Assembly (NCBI GenBank): GCA_045660325.1
Contig: JAZRDO010000015.1
Span: 57,783 to 121,782, forward strand
Length of the DNA: 64,000 nucleotides
Source of the DNA: SVTX01 sp045660325
GTDB taxonomy: Bacteria; Bacillota; Clostridia; Oscillospirales; CAG-272
Direction: 5' to 3'
Shown here: positions 24,336 to 33,697 of the stretch, piece by piece
Numbering within the stretch: position 1 is the first letter of the stretch
Layout of the letters: the number at the start of each line of letters is the position of its first letter
Program-made: the position numbers and the translations under genes
The notes under the pieces: generated by a model
Seen by the model: only the letters and a program-made list of their open reading frames with translations
What the model was told of the DNA's origin: nothing
Database searches by the model: none

Positions 24336-25715
24336 TTATCTTTCCTCTAAGGGAGTATATTCCTTCGGACGTGTTACGCACTTGTATGCGGGGCGCATGA
24401 TCTTGCCCGCGGTCTCGAATTCCTCTATTCTGTGAGCGCACCAGCCCGCAGTTCTCGCGATAGCGAAGAGGGGAGTGTACATTTCCATGGGAATGTCGAG
24501 CATTTTGTAAACGAGTCCCGAATAGAGATCCACGTTCGCGCACATAGGCTTATCAATGCCCTTGTAGTCGTGGAAGATCCGAGGCGTGATCTTTTCGATC
24601 TGCTCGAGAAGCTTATAATCGTCGCCAAAGCCCTTGTCGTAAGCGAGCTTCTTCGCGTAGGTCTTGAGCATTACGGCGCGAGGGTCGCTCTTTGTGTAGA
24701 TCGCGTGTCCCATACCGTAGATAAGGCCGGAGCCGTCGCCCGCCTCGCCGTTCAGGATCTTAAGTAAGAATGCCGCCATTTCGTCGTCGTTATTGATATC
24801 CGAAACGTTTTCCTTGATGCAATCAAGCATATATTTCACCTTGAGGTTCGCGCCGCCGTGCCGGGGGCCCTTGAGCGCGCCGATCGCACTTGAAATTGCG
24901 GAATAGGTATCCGAGCCCGAGGAAGAAAGAACTCGGCAGGTAAAGGTTGAGCAATTACCGCCACCGTGCTCGGCGTGAACGCAGAGGCAAAGGTCGAGAA
25001 GCTTTGCTTCCTCCTCGGTGTAATTCTTGTGAGGACGGAGAACGCGAAGGAAGTTTTGCGCGGTGGAGAGATGCTCCTTGGGGTTGTGGAGATTGAGGCT
25101 CTTGTCGTGGAACGCGTTTTGATAAACCGCATAGGATTGAGCCGCGATAATGGGCATTCGCGCCAATATCTCAATGCTCTGACGGAGCATATTTTCAAGG
25201 CTGGTATCGTCGGGATTTTCGTCGTAGGCGTAGAGTGAGAGCACCGAGCTTGCCATTTTATTCATAATGGACATGGACGGCGCCTTCATAATTATGTCTT
25301 CGGTAAATCTCGGGGGGAGACGTCTGCAGGCGGCAAGAAGAGCCGTGAAATTTTCAAGCTGCTCCTTTGTGGGAAGCTGACCGAAGAAGAGAAGGTACGC
25401 GCATTCCTCAAAGCCGAAGCGGTCTTCCTTTACGAAATTATTTACAAGAGTGCTTATTTCATAGCCGCGGAATTCAAGCTTACCGTCGTCTGCGATTCTA
25501 TCGCCCTCGTACATAACGTAGCCGTGGGCATTTGCAATTTTAGTTACGCCCGCGGTAACGCCCGAGCCGTCGGGCTCGCGGAGACCGCGCTTTACGCGGT
25601 AGCTGTCAAATGCCGTCTTGGGAATTTGATACGTTGGTATTGCCTCGTTGAGTAGCTTGCGGAATCTTTCCTCCGCCTCGTCTCCGAGACTTTGATGGTT
25701 TGTGTAAAGTGACAT
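24336..25715 (-). CDS. gltA: Citrate synthase
   Basis: A 459-residue citrate synthase condensing acetyl-CoA and oxaloacetate, probably for glutamate synthesis in an incomplete TCA branch. Catalytic motifs are present: HAEHGGGNCSTF, LKGPRHGGANLKV, GMGHAIYTKSDPRA, and the Arg near the C-terminus. It belongs to the Firmicutes long type with an N-terminal extension of about 60 residues. The start is the ATG at 25715, with AAAGGA 9 bp upstream; an earlier ATG at 25736 overlaps that ribosome binding site. Confidence 0.95.
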   Translation of the reverse strand: MSLYTNHQSLGDEAEERFRKLLNEAIPTYQIPKTAFDSYRVKRGLREPDGSGVTAGVTKIANAHGYVMYEGDRIADDGKLEFRGYEISTLVNNFVKEDRFGFEECAYLLFFGQLPTKEQLENFTALLAACRRLPPRFTEDIIMKAPSMSIMNKMASSVLSLYAYDENPDDTSLENMLRQSIEILARMPIIAAQSYAVYQNAFHDKSLNLHNPKEHLSTAQNFLRVLRPHKNYTEEEAKLLDLCLCVHAEHGGGNCSTFTCRVLSSSGSDTYSAISSAIGALKGPRHGGANLKVKYMLDCIKENVSDINNDDEMAAFLLKILNGEAGDGSGLIYGMGHAIYTKSDPRAVMLKTYAKKLAYDKGFGDDYKLLEQIEKITPRIFHDYKGIDKPMCANVDLYSGLVYKMLDIPMEMYTPLFAIARTAGWCAHRIEEFETAGKIMRPAYKCVTRPKEYTPLEER

Positions 25716-25755
25716 GTGTGTATTTCCTTTACTCATTTTGAGAATTATATTAAAC

Positions 25756-25784
25756 AGTATATCACAGTTTTACTTGTTTTGCAA
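25756..25784 (-). promoter_or_regulatory. Promoter of citrate synthase
   Basis: On the minus strand TTGCAA, 17 bp, TATACT. Confidence 0.8.
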
Positions 25785-25871
25785 TACCGAATTTCAAAAA
25801 ATTCATATTTTTATGTTTTCTCTTGAAAATTTGTCGAAACTTGCAAGACTACACGTATATAAATTGCAAAT

Positions 25872-27038
25872 TTAATATCTGTCAACTGTGATCACACACA
25901 AAAGATCCTTATTGTGTCCGCTTATTTTGTACTGTACGAGATCGCGTATTTGCCCGTCGGTGTATTTATTGGAGAAGGGAACGGCGATATCGAAAATGAG
26001 ATTTGTATGAGTGTTACCGCGAACGAAACGGAAGTCGTGAATATCAAACCCTTCGTCTATCTCTTTTACAAGAGAGCGGGTGATTGCGAGCATTTCGTTT
26101 ACCTCCTCGTCGTTAGTAACGATCGGGTCCATGTGTATTGTCGCGTGAATATTCAGTCTGCCACGAAGCTCCTTTTCAATATTGTCAATCATATCGTGCG
26201 TGTCGAAAATATTGCGCTCGCCGTCTACCTCAATGTGAAGGGAAACGATAGTGATGCCGGGGCCGTAGTTGTGAACGACCATATCGTGTATGCCGAGCGC
26301 ATCGGGGAATTCCGCGACGATTTCTTTGATTTCTTCAAGAAGCGCGGGGTCGGCTCTCTCGCCGAGAATGGAGTTTTTGGTCTCGTTGAGAATTTTAGCG
26401 CCCGCAATGAGAATTACGATGGCAACGATAGCGCCCATAATTCCGTCGGGGTCAAAGCTTGTGAACTTGCAAATGATCATAGAAATAAGAACTGCAAACG
26501 TCGCGATAGCGTCGGAGAGGCTGTCTGCCGAGGTTGCCTTCATAACGGTTGAGTTGATCTTCTTTGCAAGTCTCTTATTAAAGAAGCAAAGCCAGAGCTT
26601 AACGATAATGGACACGCCAAGCACAATGAAGACTACAAGTCGGGGCTCTTCCGTAGCGGTCGTGGGATTGAAGATCTTTTCAATTGAGGAGGTAAGAAGA
26701 TTCCAGCCGATAATGAGAATGAAAAACGAGACGATCATTGATGCGACGTATTCTATTCTCGCGTGGCCGAAGGGGTGGTCGCGGTCGGCGGGCTTGGATG
26801 CGATCTTGAAGCTGATAAGGGAGATTATCTGCGAGCCTGCGTCCGAGAGGTTGTTTATACCATCCGCCTGAAGGGAGATCGCGTTAAAGAGAAAACCGAT
26901 TGTAATCTTGCCCAGCGCGATAAGCAGATTGAGGATAATACCGACTATACTTGCGAGCGTTCCGTACGCGCGGCGTACTGAGGGACTCTTTATATTTTCT
27001 CTGTCCTTTATAAAAATTTTACATAAAAGCTCTGTCAT
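25872..27038 (-). CDS. Cation diffusion facilitator family transporter
   Basis: A 388-residue CDF-type metal/proton antiporter. Six membrane helices carry the metal-site motifs NNLSDAG (in place of the usual HxxxD, with Asn and Asp) and DSLSDAI in helix 5. The cytosolic domain holds several His-containing segments (HDMVVHNYGPG, DTHDMIDNIE, IHATIHMDP) typical of CDF dimer sites. The C-terminus is longer than usual, with a second ferredoxin-like repeat. The N/D rather than H/D site hints at Mn2+ or Fe2+ preference over Zn2+. That is inference. Confidence 0.9.
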   Translation of the reverse strand: MTELLCKIFIKDRENIKSPSVRRAYGTLASIVGIILNLLIALGKITIGFLFNAISLQADGINNLSDAGSQIISLISFKIASKPADRDHPFGHARIEYVASMIVSFFILIIGWNLLTSSIEKIFNPTTATEEPRLVVFIVLGVSIIVKLWLCFFNKRLAKKINSTVMKATSADSLSDAIATFAVLISMIICKFTSFDPDGIMGAIVAIVILIAGAKILNETKNSILGERADPALLEEIKEIVAEFPDALGIHDMVVHNYGPGITIVSLHIEVDGERNIFDTHDMIDNIEKELRGRLNIHATIHMDPIVTNDEEVNEMLAITRSLVKEIDEGFDIHDFRFVRGNTHTNLIFDIAVPFSNKYTDGQIRDLVQYKISGHNKDLLCVITVDRY

Positions 27039-27061
27039 AAATTTTCCTTTTAAAATCAGAT

Positions 27062-28609
27062 TTATTCTTCATTTCCCCAGTACTTTTTGTCAAGACTGCG
27101 GAACTGAATTGCCTCGGCAATGTGCCACGCGCGGATTATCTCGCTTCTGTCGAGATCGGCGATAGTTCTCGCAACTCGCATAATGCGGTCGTATCCGCGG
27201 GCGGAGAGGCCCATTGAATCGTACGCGGACTTGAGGAGAAGCATAGCATCCTCGTCTGCGGTACAGTATTTTCTTATAGATGCCGAGTCAAGCATAGAGT
27301 TTGCGATAAAGCCGTCAGATGCCATTCTTTCCTTTGCAAACTGACGCGCGGCAATAACGCGCTCTCTTATATCGCGACTGCGCTCGCCCTGAAGCTTGTT
27401 GTCCGAAAGCTCCTCGTACGTAAGGGAGGGAAGCTCGATCTGGATATCGATTCTATCAAGTAGAGGGCCGCTAATTTTTGATATGTAACGCTTAACGTCA
27501 AGCGGCTTGCAGGTGCATTTTCTTGTAGGATGCCCGAAATAACCGCAGCGGCAGGGATTCATCGCGCCGACGAGCATAAAGTTACAGGGGAAGGTAACTC
27601 TGCCGTTCGCACGGGTAATAGTAACCTTGCCGTCCTCGATAGGCTGACGGAGCGCGTCGGTTACGTGCTTGGGAAATTCGGGAAGCTCATCAAGGAAGAG
27701 GACGCCGTTGTTGGCAAGTGAGACCTCGCCGGGCATAGGATAAACACCGCCACCGACCAATGAAACTGCGCTCATAGTGTGGTGGGGCGAGCGGAAGGGA
27801 CGCGTGCCGAGAAGTGAGGTGCCCTCGGGTAGTGTGCCCGAAACCGAATGTACCTTTGTGGTTTCTATCGCCTCGTCAAAGGAGAGGGGAGGGAGGATCG
27901 TCGGAAGTCTCTTTGCGAGCATGGATTTACCCGTACCGGGAGGGCCGATAAGGAGAATGTTATGTCCGCCCGTTGCGGCGATCTCCATAGCTCTCTTTGC
28001 CTGTGCCTGACCCTTTACGTCGGAAAAGTCGTAGCTGTAGCTGTCAAGATCAATAAAGAGCTTTTCGCGGTCGCATTCAACGGGAGAAAGCGGCTCCGTG
28101 CCGTTTAGGTGCGCCACAAGGGAGCGCATATCCTTTACGGAATATACCTTGATGCCCTCGACTGCCGCCGCCTCGTTCGCATTATCTGCGGGCGCGTAGA
28201 ATTCGTCAAAGCCCGCCTCCTTTGCGGCAACGCACATAGAGAGAACGCCGCGCACAGAACGAAGCTCACCCGAGAGGGAAAGCTCGCCAACGAAGCATTT
28301 TTTACTGATATCAATATCGCCTCTTACGATTCCTGCGCTCTTCATAATGCCGAGCAGGATAGCAACGTCGTAAGCCGAGCCCTCCTTCTTTCTGTCCGCG
28401 GGGGCAAGGTTTACCATAAAATACATTTCGGGGAAACGGAAGCCGCTGTTAAGACACGCGGTGCGAACTCTTTCCTTTGCTTCCTTTACCGCCGCGTCGG
28501 GAAGACCTACAAGCTCAAAGCTTGGAAGTCTTGGCTGAGCATCCGCCTCAACTGTAACTATATATCCGTCAATGCCGAAGATTCCTGCGCAATAAACCGA
28601 TGATAACAT
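27062..28609 (-). CDS. comM: YifB/ComM-type Mg-chelatase-like AAA+ ATPase
   Basis: A 515-residue protein: an N-terminal Lon-substrate-like S5 domain (1-170), an AAA+ core with Walker A GPPGTGKS, Walker B-like LFLDELPEF, a zinc-binding stretch CRCGYFGHPTRKCTC, and a C-terminal helical domain. ComM-type helicases extend branches during recombination of incoming DNA in transformable bacteria, and the family is conserved well beyond competent species. It is separated by 23 bp from the downstream CDF gene and probably co-transcribed with it. Confidence 0.93.
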   Translation of the reverse strand: MLSSVYCAGIFGIDGYIVTVEADAQPRLPSFELVGLPDAAVKEAKERVRTACLNSGFRFPEMYFMVNLAPADRKKEGSAYDVAILLGIMKSAGIVRGDIDISKKCFVGELSLSGELRSVRGVLSMCVAAKEAGFDEFYAPADNANEAAAVEGIKVYSVKDMRSLVAHLNGTEPLSPVECDREKLFIDLDSYSYDFSDVKGQAQAKRAMEIAATGGHNILLIGPPGTGKSMLAKRLPTILPPLSFDEAIETTKVHSVSGTLPEGTSLLGTRPFRSPHHTMSAVSLVGGGVYPMPGEVSLANNGVLFLDELPEFPKHVTDALRQPIEDGKVTITRANGRVTFPCNFMLVGAMNPCRCGYFGHPTRKCTCKPLDVKRYISKISGPLLDRIDIQIELPSLTYEELSDNKLQGERSRDIRERVIAARQFAKERMASDGFIANSMLDSASIRKYCTADEDAMLLLKSAYDSMGLSARGYDRIMRVARTIADLDRSEIIRAWHIAEAIQFRSLDKKYWGNEE

Positions 28610-28744
28610 AATCTTTATCCTTTAAATACAAGTATTAAAGCAATTATACCATAATTTGCCGAAAAATACAACAATCAGAAGAGGATTTATATTTATAAAT
28701 ATAAAAATATTTCCAAAAGAGCGCGCTCAAAGGTATAACCTCTA

Positions 28745-28773
28745 TTGACTTTTATTTTATTTTGTTGTATAAT
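28745..28773 (+). promoter_or_regulatory. Promoter of the LRR lipoprotein gene
   Basis: TTGACT, 17 bp, TATAAT, 55 bp before the start codon. A small hairpin around ACGGAT / ATCCG lies in the leader. Confidence 0.85.
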
Positions 28774-28828
28774 TATCTATATATGGACGAAACGGATTTT
28801 CATCCGGAGTATTACGGAGGACTTATAA

Positions 28829-29668
28829 ATGAAGAAGATAATAGCGATCGCGTTAGCGCTTTTGATGATATGCTCGACATTCGCCTTGGTATCCTGCAAT
28901 AAGGGAGAGAGCGACGACCTTACCGAGGGCGGCTACATTGCTCCCAACTATAAGAAGGATATAGGTACAGGTATTATCACGTTTGCCGACGGCGTTGGTG
29001 AAACGGCGATCATCGTAAATTACGAGCCTAAGATCCACACACCTCACGAGGTGGTTATTCCCGAAAAGGTTGGATCTAAGGACGATAGAACTGTAACTAT
29101 TATCGGCGACGAGGCATTCAAGGCTTGTACTTCTATGAATTCCGTAAAGATTCCCGCGACTGTAACGTCTATCGGCAAGGCGGCATTCTATAATTGCGAT
29201 AATCTTACAAAGATCGAGATTCCCGCTGCGGTAAAGACCATCGGCGAGCTTGCTTTTGCAGAATGTGTAAGACTTAAAGAGGTGGTTATGGATGACGCGA
29301 GCGCACTTACAACTATCGGTAAGAACGCGTTTGACGGTTGTATAGAGCTTGAGGGCTTCAAGCTTACAGGTAAGCTTACTACCATTGAATCGGGCGCATT
29401 CAGAAACTGCAAGAAGCTTGCTAAGGTTGAGCTCCCCGAATCCGTAAAGGAGATCGGTATCCACGCGTACGTTGGCTGCGAGGCGCTCAATTACGACGGT
29501 TGTATTATTCTTACAGATAAGATCGAAAATCTCGGCGGCTTTGATCCTAAGGCTAAGGATCAGCCCGTAGTAGTTATATTTACAACTAACAAGGCGTTTA
29601 TCAAGGCTCCTGCAGATTCTTATGCAGCGAAGTTTGTTGAAGCTATGAGAGCTACAACAGAGGACTGA
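28829..29668 (+). CDS. BspA-like leucine-rich repeat lipoprotein
   Basis: A 279-residue exported lipoprotein with lipobox FALVSC. It has about five LRR_5 (BspA-type, Treponema TpLRR) repeats with the pattern TxIGxxAFxxCxxLxxVxIPxxV (for example TSIGKAAFYNCDNLTKIEIP). Such proteins are surface adhesins or ligand-binding proteins in gut Firmicutes. The C-terminus has no anchor beyond the lipid. GGAGG precedes the ATG. It is probably monocistronic. Confidence 0.88.
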   Translation: MKKIIAIALALLMICSTFALVSCNKGESDDLTEGGYIAPNYKKDIGTGIITFADGVGETAIIVNYEPKIHTPHEVVIPEKVGSKDDRTVTIIGDEAFKACTSMNSVKIPATVTSIGKAAFYNCDNLTKIEIPAAVKTIGELAFAECVRLKEVVMDDASALTTIGKNAFDGCIELEGFKLTGKLTTIESGAFRNCKKLAKVELPESVKEIGIHAYVGCEALNYDGCIILTDKIENLGGFDPKAKDQPVVVIFTTNKAFIKAPADSYAAKFVEAMRATTED

Positions 29669-29906
29669 GCATTTTAGCGCAGAACAAAAGCCACACGAAA
29701 AAACAATTTAGTATATTTTAAAGATTTAAAATTTTGTATTTTTAATGTTGAAACCCGCCTGTTCAGGCGGGTTTCTTCATTTTATGTGGCTTTTTAGCCG
29801 CGCTCGGCGGCTCTGCCGTACTCCTGTACGGCTACGTTCCCCCGATCACGACTTCTGCATCTAAACCGCTTCAGTCTCCTCGTGCTGAGCATTTTAGCGC
29901 AGAACA
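29666..29906. repeat. 21-bp direct repeat flanking a small palindrome-rich element
   Basis: The word TGAGCATTTTAGCGCAGAAC occurs at 29666-29685 (its TGA is the stop codon of the LRR gene) and again at 29886-29905, with one more matching base. Between them lie a terminator-like hairpin, AAACCCGCC / GGCGGGTTT (about 29750-29773), and GC-rich REP-like sequence with GTACTCCTGTAC. This could be a small non-autonomous insertion with a target duplication, or unequal duplication. Confidence 0.5.
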
Positions 29907-29918
29907 TTAATAAAAAGT

Positions 29919-29950
29919 AAAACGGAGAACCGCCGGTTCTCCGTTTTTTA
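29919..29950. terminator. Terminator downstream of nrnA
   Basis: AAAACGGAGAACC / GGTTCTCCGTTTTTT around a GCC centre; it can serve both strands. Confidence 0.85.
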
Positions 29951-29952
29951 TT

Positions 29953-30960
29953 TTATTTATTATCTCTTAAAATATTTTCAATAGCGGAAACGATCGTGAT
30001 TTCTGCCGCTAAAATGGAGTCGCAGTTGAGAGTGCATCCTGCGGCGCGCTCGTGTCCGCCGCCACCGTAGAGGGAGCAGAGTCGCGCTACGTCAAAATTA
30101 GTGTTTGAGCGGGTGGAAACTCTGTACCTTTTCTCCTCGGTTGATTGCTTGATAACTACGGAGATCTCTACGCCCTTTACACATCTTGCTACGTCGATAA
30201 GAGTTTCAAGCGTCTCGTCGTCCGCGCCGTACTGAGCCTTGAGATCATAAGGGAATGTAATTACCGCGATCTTGCCGTCCTCGTAAAGATTCATTCTTTC
30301 AAATCCCGCGTGCTCAACCTGCATCTGACGGAGTGTTTTGATACCGAAAAGACGGTGGTTTATATCCGCGGAATCGATGCCGCGTGAAATGAGAGACGCC
30401 GCGATCCTGTGAGTGTGCTCCTTTACGTTGTTGTATCGGAAGCAGCCTGTATCCGATGAAATTGCCGCATAAAGCAGAGCGCAGACCTCGATCGGAAGCT
30501 CTTCCATTCCGCACTTTTTCGCGAGCCTTGTGAGAATATCGTACAAGATCTCGCCCGTTGCCGCCGCTGTGGGAACGATAAAGTTGTCCGCGTAGACAGT
30601 GCCGACACCGTGGTGGTCTATCATAAGATCTATCTTACCCTCAAATTTATCCCAGAGCGAGCCGAGTCTGTTAGGCGCCGCCGTGTCGCAGGTAATGACA
30701 CAGTCAAAGTCAAAATCCGCGGGGAGTGAGTCTATATCCACACTTGCCTGACTGCTTGACAAAAAGAGTAATCTGTCGGGTACGTTTTGCGCACAAAGGC
30801 AATACGCTTCCTTGCCGATTCCCTCAAGCATGCGCTTTAAGGCAAATGCAGAGCCCGTTGCGTCTCCGTCGGGACTTATATGAAAGATAATAAGAAATTT
30901 GCTTTTCTCGGCAAGTGTCTCTACGACCTCATCAAGAGAAAGCTGTCTGTATTCCTTCAT
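29953..30960 (-). CDS. nrnA: DHH-DHHA1 family phosphoesterase (NrnA-like)
   Basis: A 335-residue bifunctional oligoribonuclease and PAP phosphatase. The DHH domain has HISPDGDATGSAFAL, the DTAA motif and the DHH triad in DLMIDHHGVG. The DHHA1 domain has the GGGGHERAAG motif near the C-terminus. It degrades nanoRNA and pAp, and in some Firmicutes also pGpG. Its ATG overlaps the last base of rbfA. The rbfA-nrnA pairing is the standard Firmicutes arrangement at the end of the nusA-infB operon. Confidence 0.95.
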   Translation of the reverse strand: MKEYRQLSLDEVVETLAEKSKFLIIFHISPDGDATGSAFALKRMLEGIGKEAYCLCAQNVPDRLLFLSSSQASVDIDSLPADFDFDCVITCDTAAPNRLGSLWDKFEGKIDLMIDHHGVGTVYADNFIVPTAAATGEILYDILTRLAKKCGMEELPIEVCALLYAAISSDTGCFRYNNVKEHTHRIAASLISRGIDSADINHRLFGIKTLRQMQVEHAGFERMNLYEDGKIAVITFPYDLKAQYGADDETLETLIDVARCVKGVEISVVIKQSTEEKRYRVSTRSNTNFDVARLCSLYGGGGHERAAGCTLNCDSILAAEITIVSAIENILRDNK

Positions 30961-31328
30961 TACTGCTCCTCGCCCTCGTTGTTTTCGTCTGTGAACGTGA
31001 TTCCTTCAAGGATCTTTGAGATCTTTGCGCCGTATTCGATAGAGCCGTCCTCAATGAAGGTAAGCTCGGGAGTGATACGGAGATTGAGATTCTTCGAGAT
31101 CTGTCCGCGAATGAAGCCTGAAGCCGCGCGGAGTCCCGCCTTGACCTCCTTCTTGTCCGCGTTGTATGCAGAGTAGTATATTTTCGCGAATTTGAGATCG
31201 GGAGTAACCTCTGCTCCCGTTACGCTTATAAACGCTTTGGATACGCGGGGGTCCTTAACCTCGCGCAAAATTTTAGCAACCTCGCGTTGCATTTCTTCAT
31301 TTATTCTTCCGCGTCTGTAATTTGCCAT
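30960..31328 (-). CDS. rbfA: 30S ribosome-binding factor A
   Basis: A 122-residue KH-fold maturation factor for the 30S subunit, acting on the 5' end of 16S rRNA. Conserved core: EVKDPRVSKAFISVTGAEVTPD and the ARG-type kink region LRAASGFIRGQIS. It begins with MANYRRGRINEEMQRE, typical for the family. The nusA/infB genes usually upstream are absent here; a hypothetical gene and aroK take their place. Confidence 0.96.
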   Translation of the reverse strand: MANYRRGRINEEMQREVAKILREVKDPRVSKAFISVTGAEVTPDLKFAKIYYSAYNADKKEVKAGLRAASGFIRGQISKNLNLRITPELTFIEDGSIEYGAKISKILEGITFTDENNEGEEQ

Positions 31329-31349
31329 TTTAATTCCTTTCGTGTGTGT

Positions 31350-32153
31350 CTATATAAGTATTTTTGTAAGATCAATTTCCGCCTTGACGCCGAGCTTGCC
31401 GTCGTCAATATAGTAAGGAAGAAACGCGATTTTCAGCTTGTCGTCTTCCTTGACGTAGTATAAATTCAAGCTTTGCGCTTCCATTACGTCCGAGAGATAT
31501 GCGAGCCTTTCTGAGATGTTCGGCCTTGTGTCAATGCACGCGCTGATTATTTTGTAGTTATCGTATTCTTTGCAGCTCAATTTCATATCGGTATCCTTGC
31601 TTGCCGACATACAAAGGAAGAGTAAAAACAGGGAATAGCCATTGCGACAAAATACGTATTCGCCCGAATAAGAGCGGTCAATGTCGCAAAGAAGCCTTAC
31701 GTTAGTCAGAGCTTCGGGATCGTTGAAAATCGCAAGAGACCTTGTTATTGAAGATATCACGTCTTGCATGCGATCCCGATCGCACGGGAGCTCGGTGTGC
31801 TCGCCGCCAAGATAAATTACATTACCGTCAAAGCTCTCGCGTATTATTGTTGCCATCTCATGCGGCATAATATCAAGTCGCTTTACGATCGTAAATATTC
31901 CTGCGCAGTACTCAGGCTTAAAGAACATAAAGCTTGTACCCTTCGCACTCTCGGCAATTATCAAATTTTCGGCCGTATCGCGCAAGGCGTGGTATATTTG
32001 TGCCGCGATATTTGGCTCAAAGCTGAATTTTTCAAAGAAATTGTTGTGTTTACCTGCATCCTCGTCCGTATCGGCGAGAATGAAGCCAAAGCTTCGTATA
32101 TTTGTAGATAAAATATACGTGTTGTTTAAAATGGGATTTTGAAATCTGTCCAA
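31350..32153 (-). CDS. Hypothetical protein of unknown family
   Basis: A 267-residue soluble protein with no membrane segment, signal peptide or motif that I recognise. It begins with a TTG codon; GAGG lies about 8 bp upstream. The middle (about 95-160, HEMATIIRESFDGNVIYLGG then DVISSITRSLAIFNDPEA) has alternating helices and strands, and the size and layout distantly recall a degenerate histidine-kinase-like ATPase core, but I see no N, G1 or G2 box. It lies between aroK (25 bp upstream) and rbfA (21 bp downstream), so all are probably in one transcript. Confidence 0.6.
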   Translation of the reverse strand: MDRFQNPILNNTYILSTNIRSFGFILADTDEDAGKHNNFFEKFSFEPNIAAQIYHALRDTAENLIIAESAKGTSFMFFKPEYCAGIFTIVKRLDIMPHEMATIIRESFDGNVIYLGGEHTELPCDRDRMQDVISSITRSLAIFNDPEALTNVRLLCDIDRSYSGEYVFCRNGYSLFLLFLCMSASKDTDMKLSCKEYDNYKIISACIDTRPNISERLAYLSDVMEAQSLNLYYVKEDDKLKIAFLPYYIDDGKLGVKAEIDLTKILI

Positions 32154-32178
32154 AATGCGCCTCGTTTTAATATTTATT

Positions 32179-32688
32179 TTATTCGGAAACAGCCTTTTTG
32201 CAGAGCTCTGAGAGAGCGTCGAGCGTTTCGGTCATAGTCATATTGTCGGTGTCGAGCGTATATTCCGCGTATTTCTCGTAGAGTGCCGAGCGCTCACGGT
32301 ACATATCGTGAAGAGTATAGCCCGCAGGCATAACCACGCCTCTGTGAACGTAGTCGCCAAGTCGAGCCGCCAGTGTTTCGTAGCTTATTTTAATATAAAC
32401 GATCTTGCCGATGTCCGAGAGATGCTTCATCGCGCCCTCGCAATAAACTACACTGCCGCCCGTTGAAATTACCGTATTTTCAACGTCAATGCTCATATTG
32501 GCGTTATTTTCGATTTTGATAAATTCCTCGTTTCCGCGCTCACGGATGAGCTCGTGGAGAAGCTTGCCCTCGCGCTCCTGTATAAGCAGGTCGGAGTCAA
32601 GGAATTTGTAGCCTAAATTCTTTGCCAAAAGCACACCCATAGTGGACTTTCCGCAAGACGGCATACCGATTAAAACTATGTTTCCCAT
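32179..32688 (-). CDS. aroK: Shikimate kinase
   Basis: A 169-residue P-loop kinase phosphorylating shikimate for aromatic amino acid synthesis. Walker A is GMPSCGKSTMG, the shikimate site is DSDLLIQEREG, and FIKIENN and STGGSVVY supply the conserved Arg-less/Gly-Gly substrate segments. The family-typical Arg of the lid is present in RLGDYVHRGV. It starts an operon with its own promoter (32721-32749), followed by the unknown gene, rbfA and nrnA. Confidence 0.93.
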   Translation of the reverse strand: MGNIVLIGMPSCGKSTMGVLLAKNLGYKFLDSDLLIQEREGKLLHELIRERGNEEFIKIENNANMSIDVENTVISTGGSVVYCEGAMKHLSDIGKIVYIKISYETLAARLGDYVHRGVVMPAGYTLHDMYRERSALYEKYAEYTLDTDNMTMTETLDALSELCKKAVSE

Positions 32689-32720
32689 TTGTTGTCCTTA
32701 TAAAATATAGTGTATATTAA

Positions 32721-32749
32721 AGTATAACATTTTATTTTGTGTTTGTCAA
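32721..32749 (-). promoter_or_regulatory. Promoter of the aroK-rbfA-nrnA operon
   Basis: On the minus strand TTGACA, 17 bp, TATACT. Confidence 0.88.
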
Positions 32750-32772
32750 TAAATAAATCATTTTGAGATAAA

Positions 32773-32795
32773 AAAGAGCCTCCGAGGAGGCTCTT
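32773..32795 (-). terminator. Terminator of the first YwaF-like gene
   Basis: AAGAGCCTCC / GGAGGCTCTT stem; the minus strand continues into TTTTTT. Confidence 0.85.
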
Positions 32796-32808
32796 GTGTT
32801 TTTATGCT

Positions 32809-33621
32809 TTACGCTGCCTTTTTTGCTTTTGCGTTCTTGATCGCACGGCTTATTGCCTTGATGCCCATAGCGATAAGGAGAATGAGTCCTGAAACCACCG
32901 TGAATCCTACGATGTAGATAATGAGAGCCACAGGGAAAGGAACCTTTGCCTGAATATCCTTATAAAGGGGAAGGTCGCCGGGGAGGTAGGGGCTTACGTA
33001 GAAGAGGTTTACGGGCTTGCCTGCCTTGTAAAGAACCTCGTTGAGAACAACTGCGATCGTCAAACAGGTTGCGAACGTGGGAATTGCCTTTACAAGCGTC
33101 ATAGGCTTTGCTTCAACGTGATTTGTATAGTAAAGGAATACACCGATCACGATCATAGAGCCGTGACAGATCATAGTCTGAATATTGATGCCGATCGTAC
33201 CCTCGAAAACTGTGGAGGGGAAAGCCATTACCGCTACGCCTGCAAAAATTGCAAAGGTTGCAAGGAAGGAGCACATCCAGTTGTGGAACTTGCCCTTTGT
33301 GAGTCCTGCTATAAGACCGATGAACATAGGCGTTGAGCAGAACTGCCAGGGGAATACTCTCCAAACGAATTCGTACTTGAGCTCGTTTTCATAGGAAATG
33401 CCGAACATCAACAATTTATAAATTTCAAGCGCGATGACGATAAGAGACGTTATAAGAACAACGCGTCTTACGTTTTTTATAACCCCCTTCTTGTAGAGGA
33501 GGCAGAGAACTACTGTTGCAACTACCGTGAGAACGAGGAAGAGGATGTGGAACCATCCGTACAGGGGAGGTCTTTGCATCTGGGTGTCAAGCACCGCAAA
33601 AAGCTTTTTTAAAAATTCCAT
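32809..33621 (-). CDS. YwaF/TIGR02206-like integral membrane protein, paralogue 1
   Basis: A 270-residue protein with about seven membrane helices. The segments PWQFCSTPMFIGLIAGLTKGK and INIQTMICHGSMIVIGVFLYYTN contain the conserved Trp-Gln, Cys and His residues of the YwaF (TIGR02206) family, related to eukaryotic TMEM164. No activity is established for the bacterial proteins. The C-terminus is Lys/Ala-rich. A paralogue lies 158 bp upstream on the same strand, and both share upstream CTTAA repeats. The ATG has AGGAGA upstream. Confidence 0.82.
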   Translation of the reverse strand: MEFLKKLFAVLDTQMQRPPLYGWFHILFLVLTVVATVVLCLLYKKGVIKNVRRVVLITSLIVIALEIYKLLMFGISYENELKYEFVWRVFPWQFCSTPMFIGLIAGLTKGKFHNWMCSFLATFAIFAGVAVMAFPSTVFEGTIGINIQTMICHGSMIVIGVFLYYTNHVEAKPMTLVKAIPTFATCLTIAVVLNEVLYKAGKPVNLFYVSPYLPGDLPLYKDIQAKVPFPVALIIYIVGFTVVSGLILLIAMGIKAISRAIKNAKAKKAA

Positions 33622-33697
33622 ATTATTTCTCCTGAAATGTCGTTTTTTGTTTTTTTCTGTAAGATTATATCATAAAGTTAAAATATTACAATGTTTT

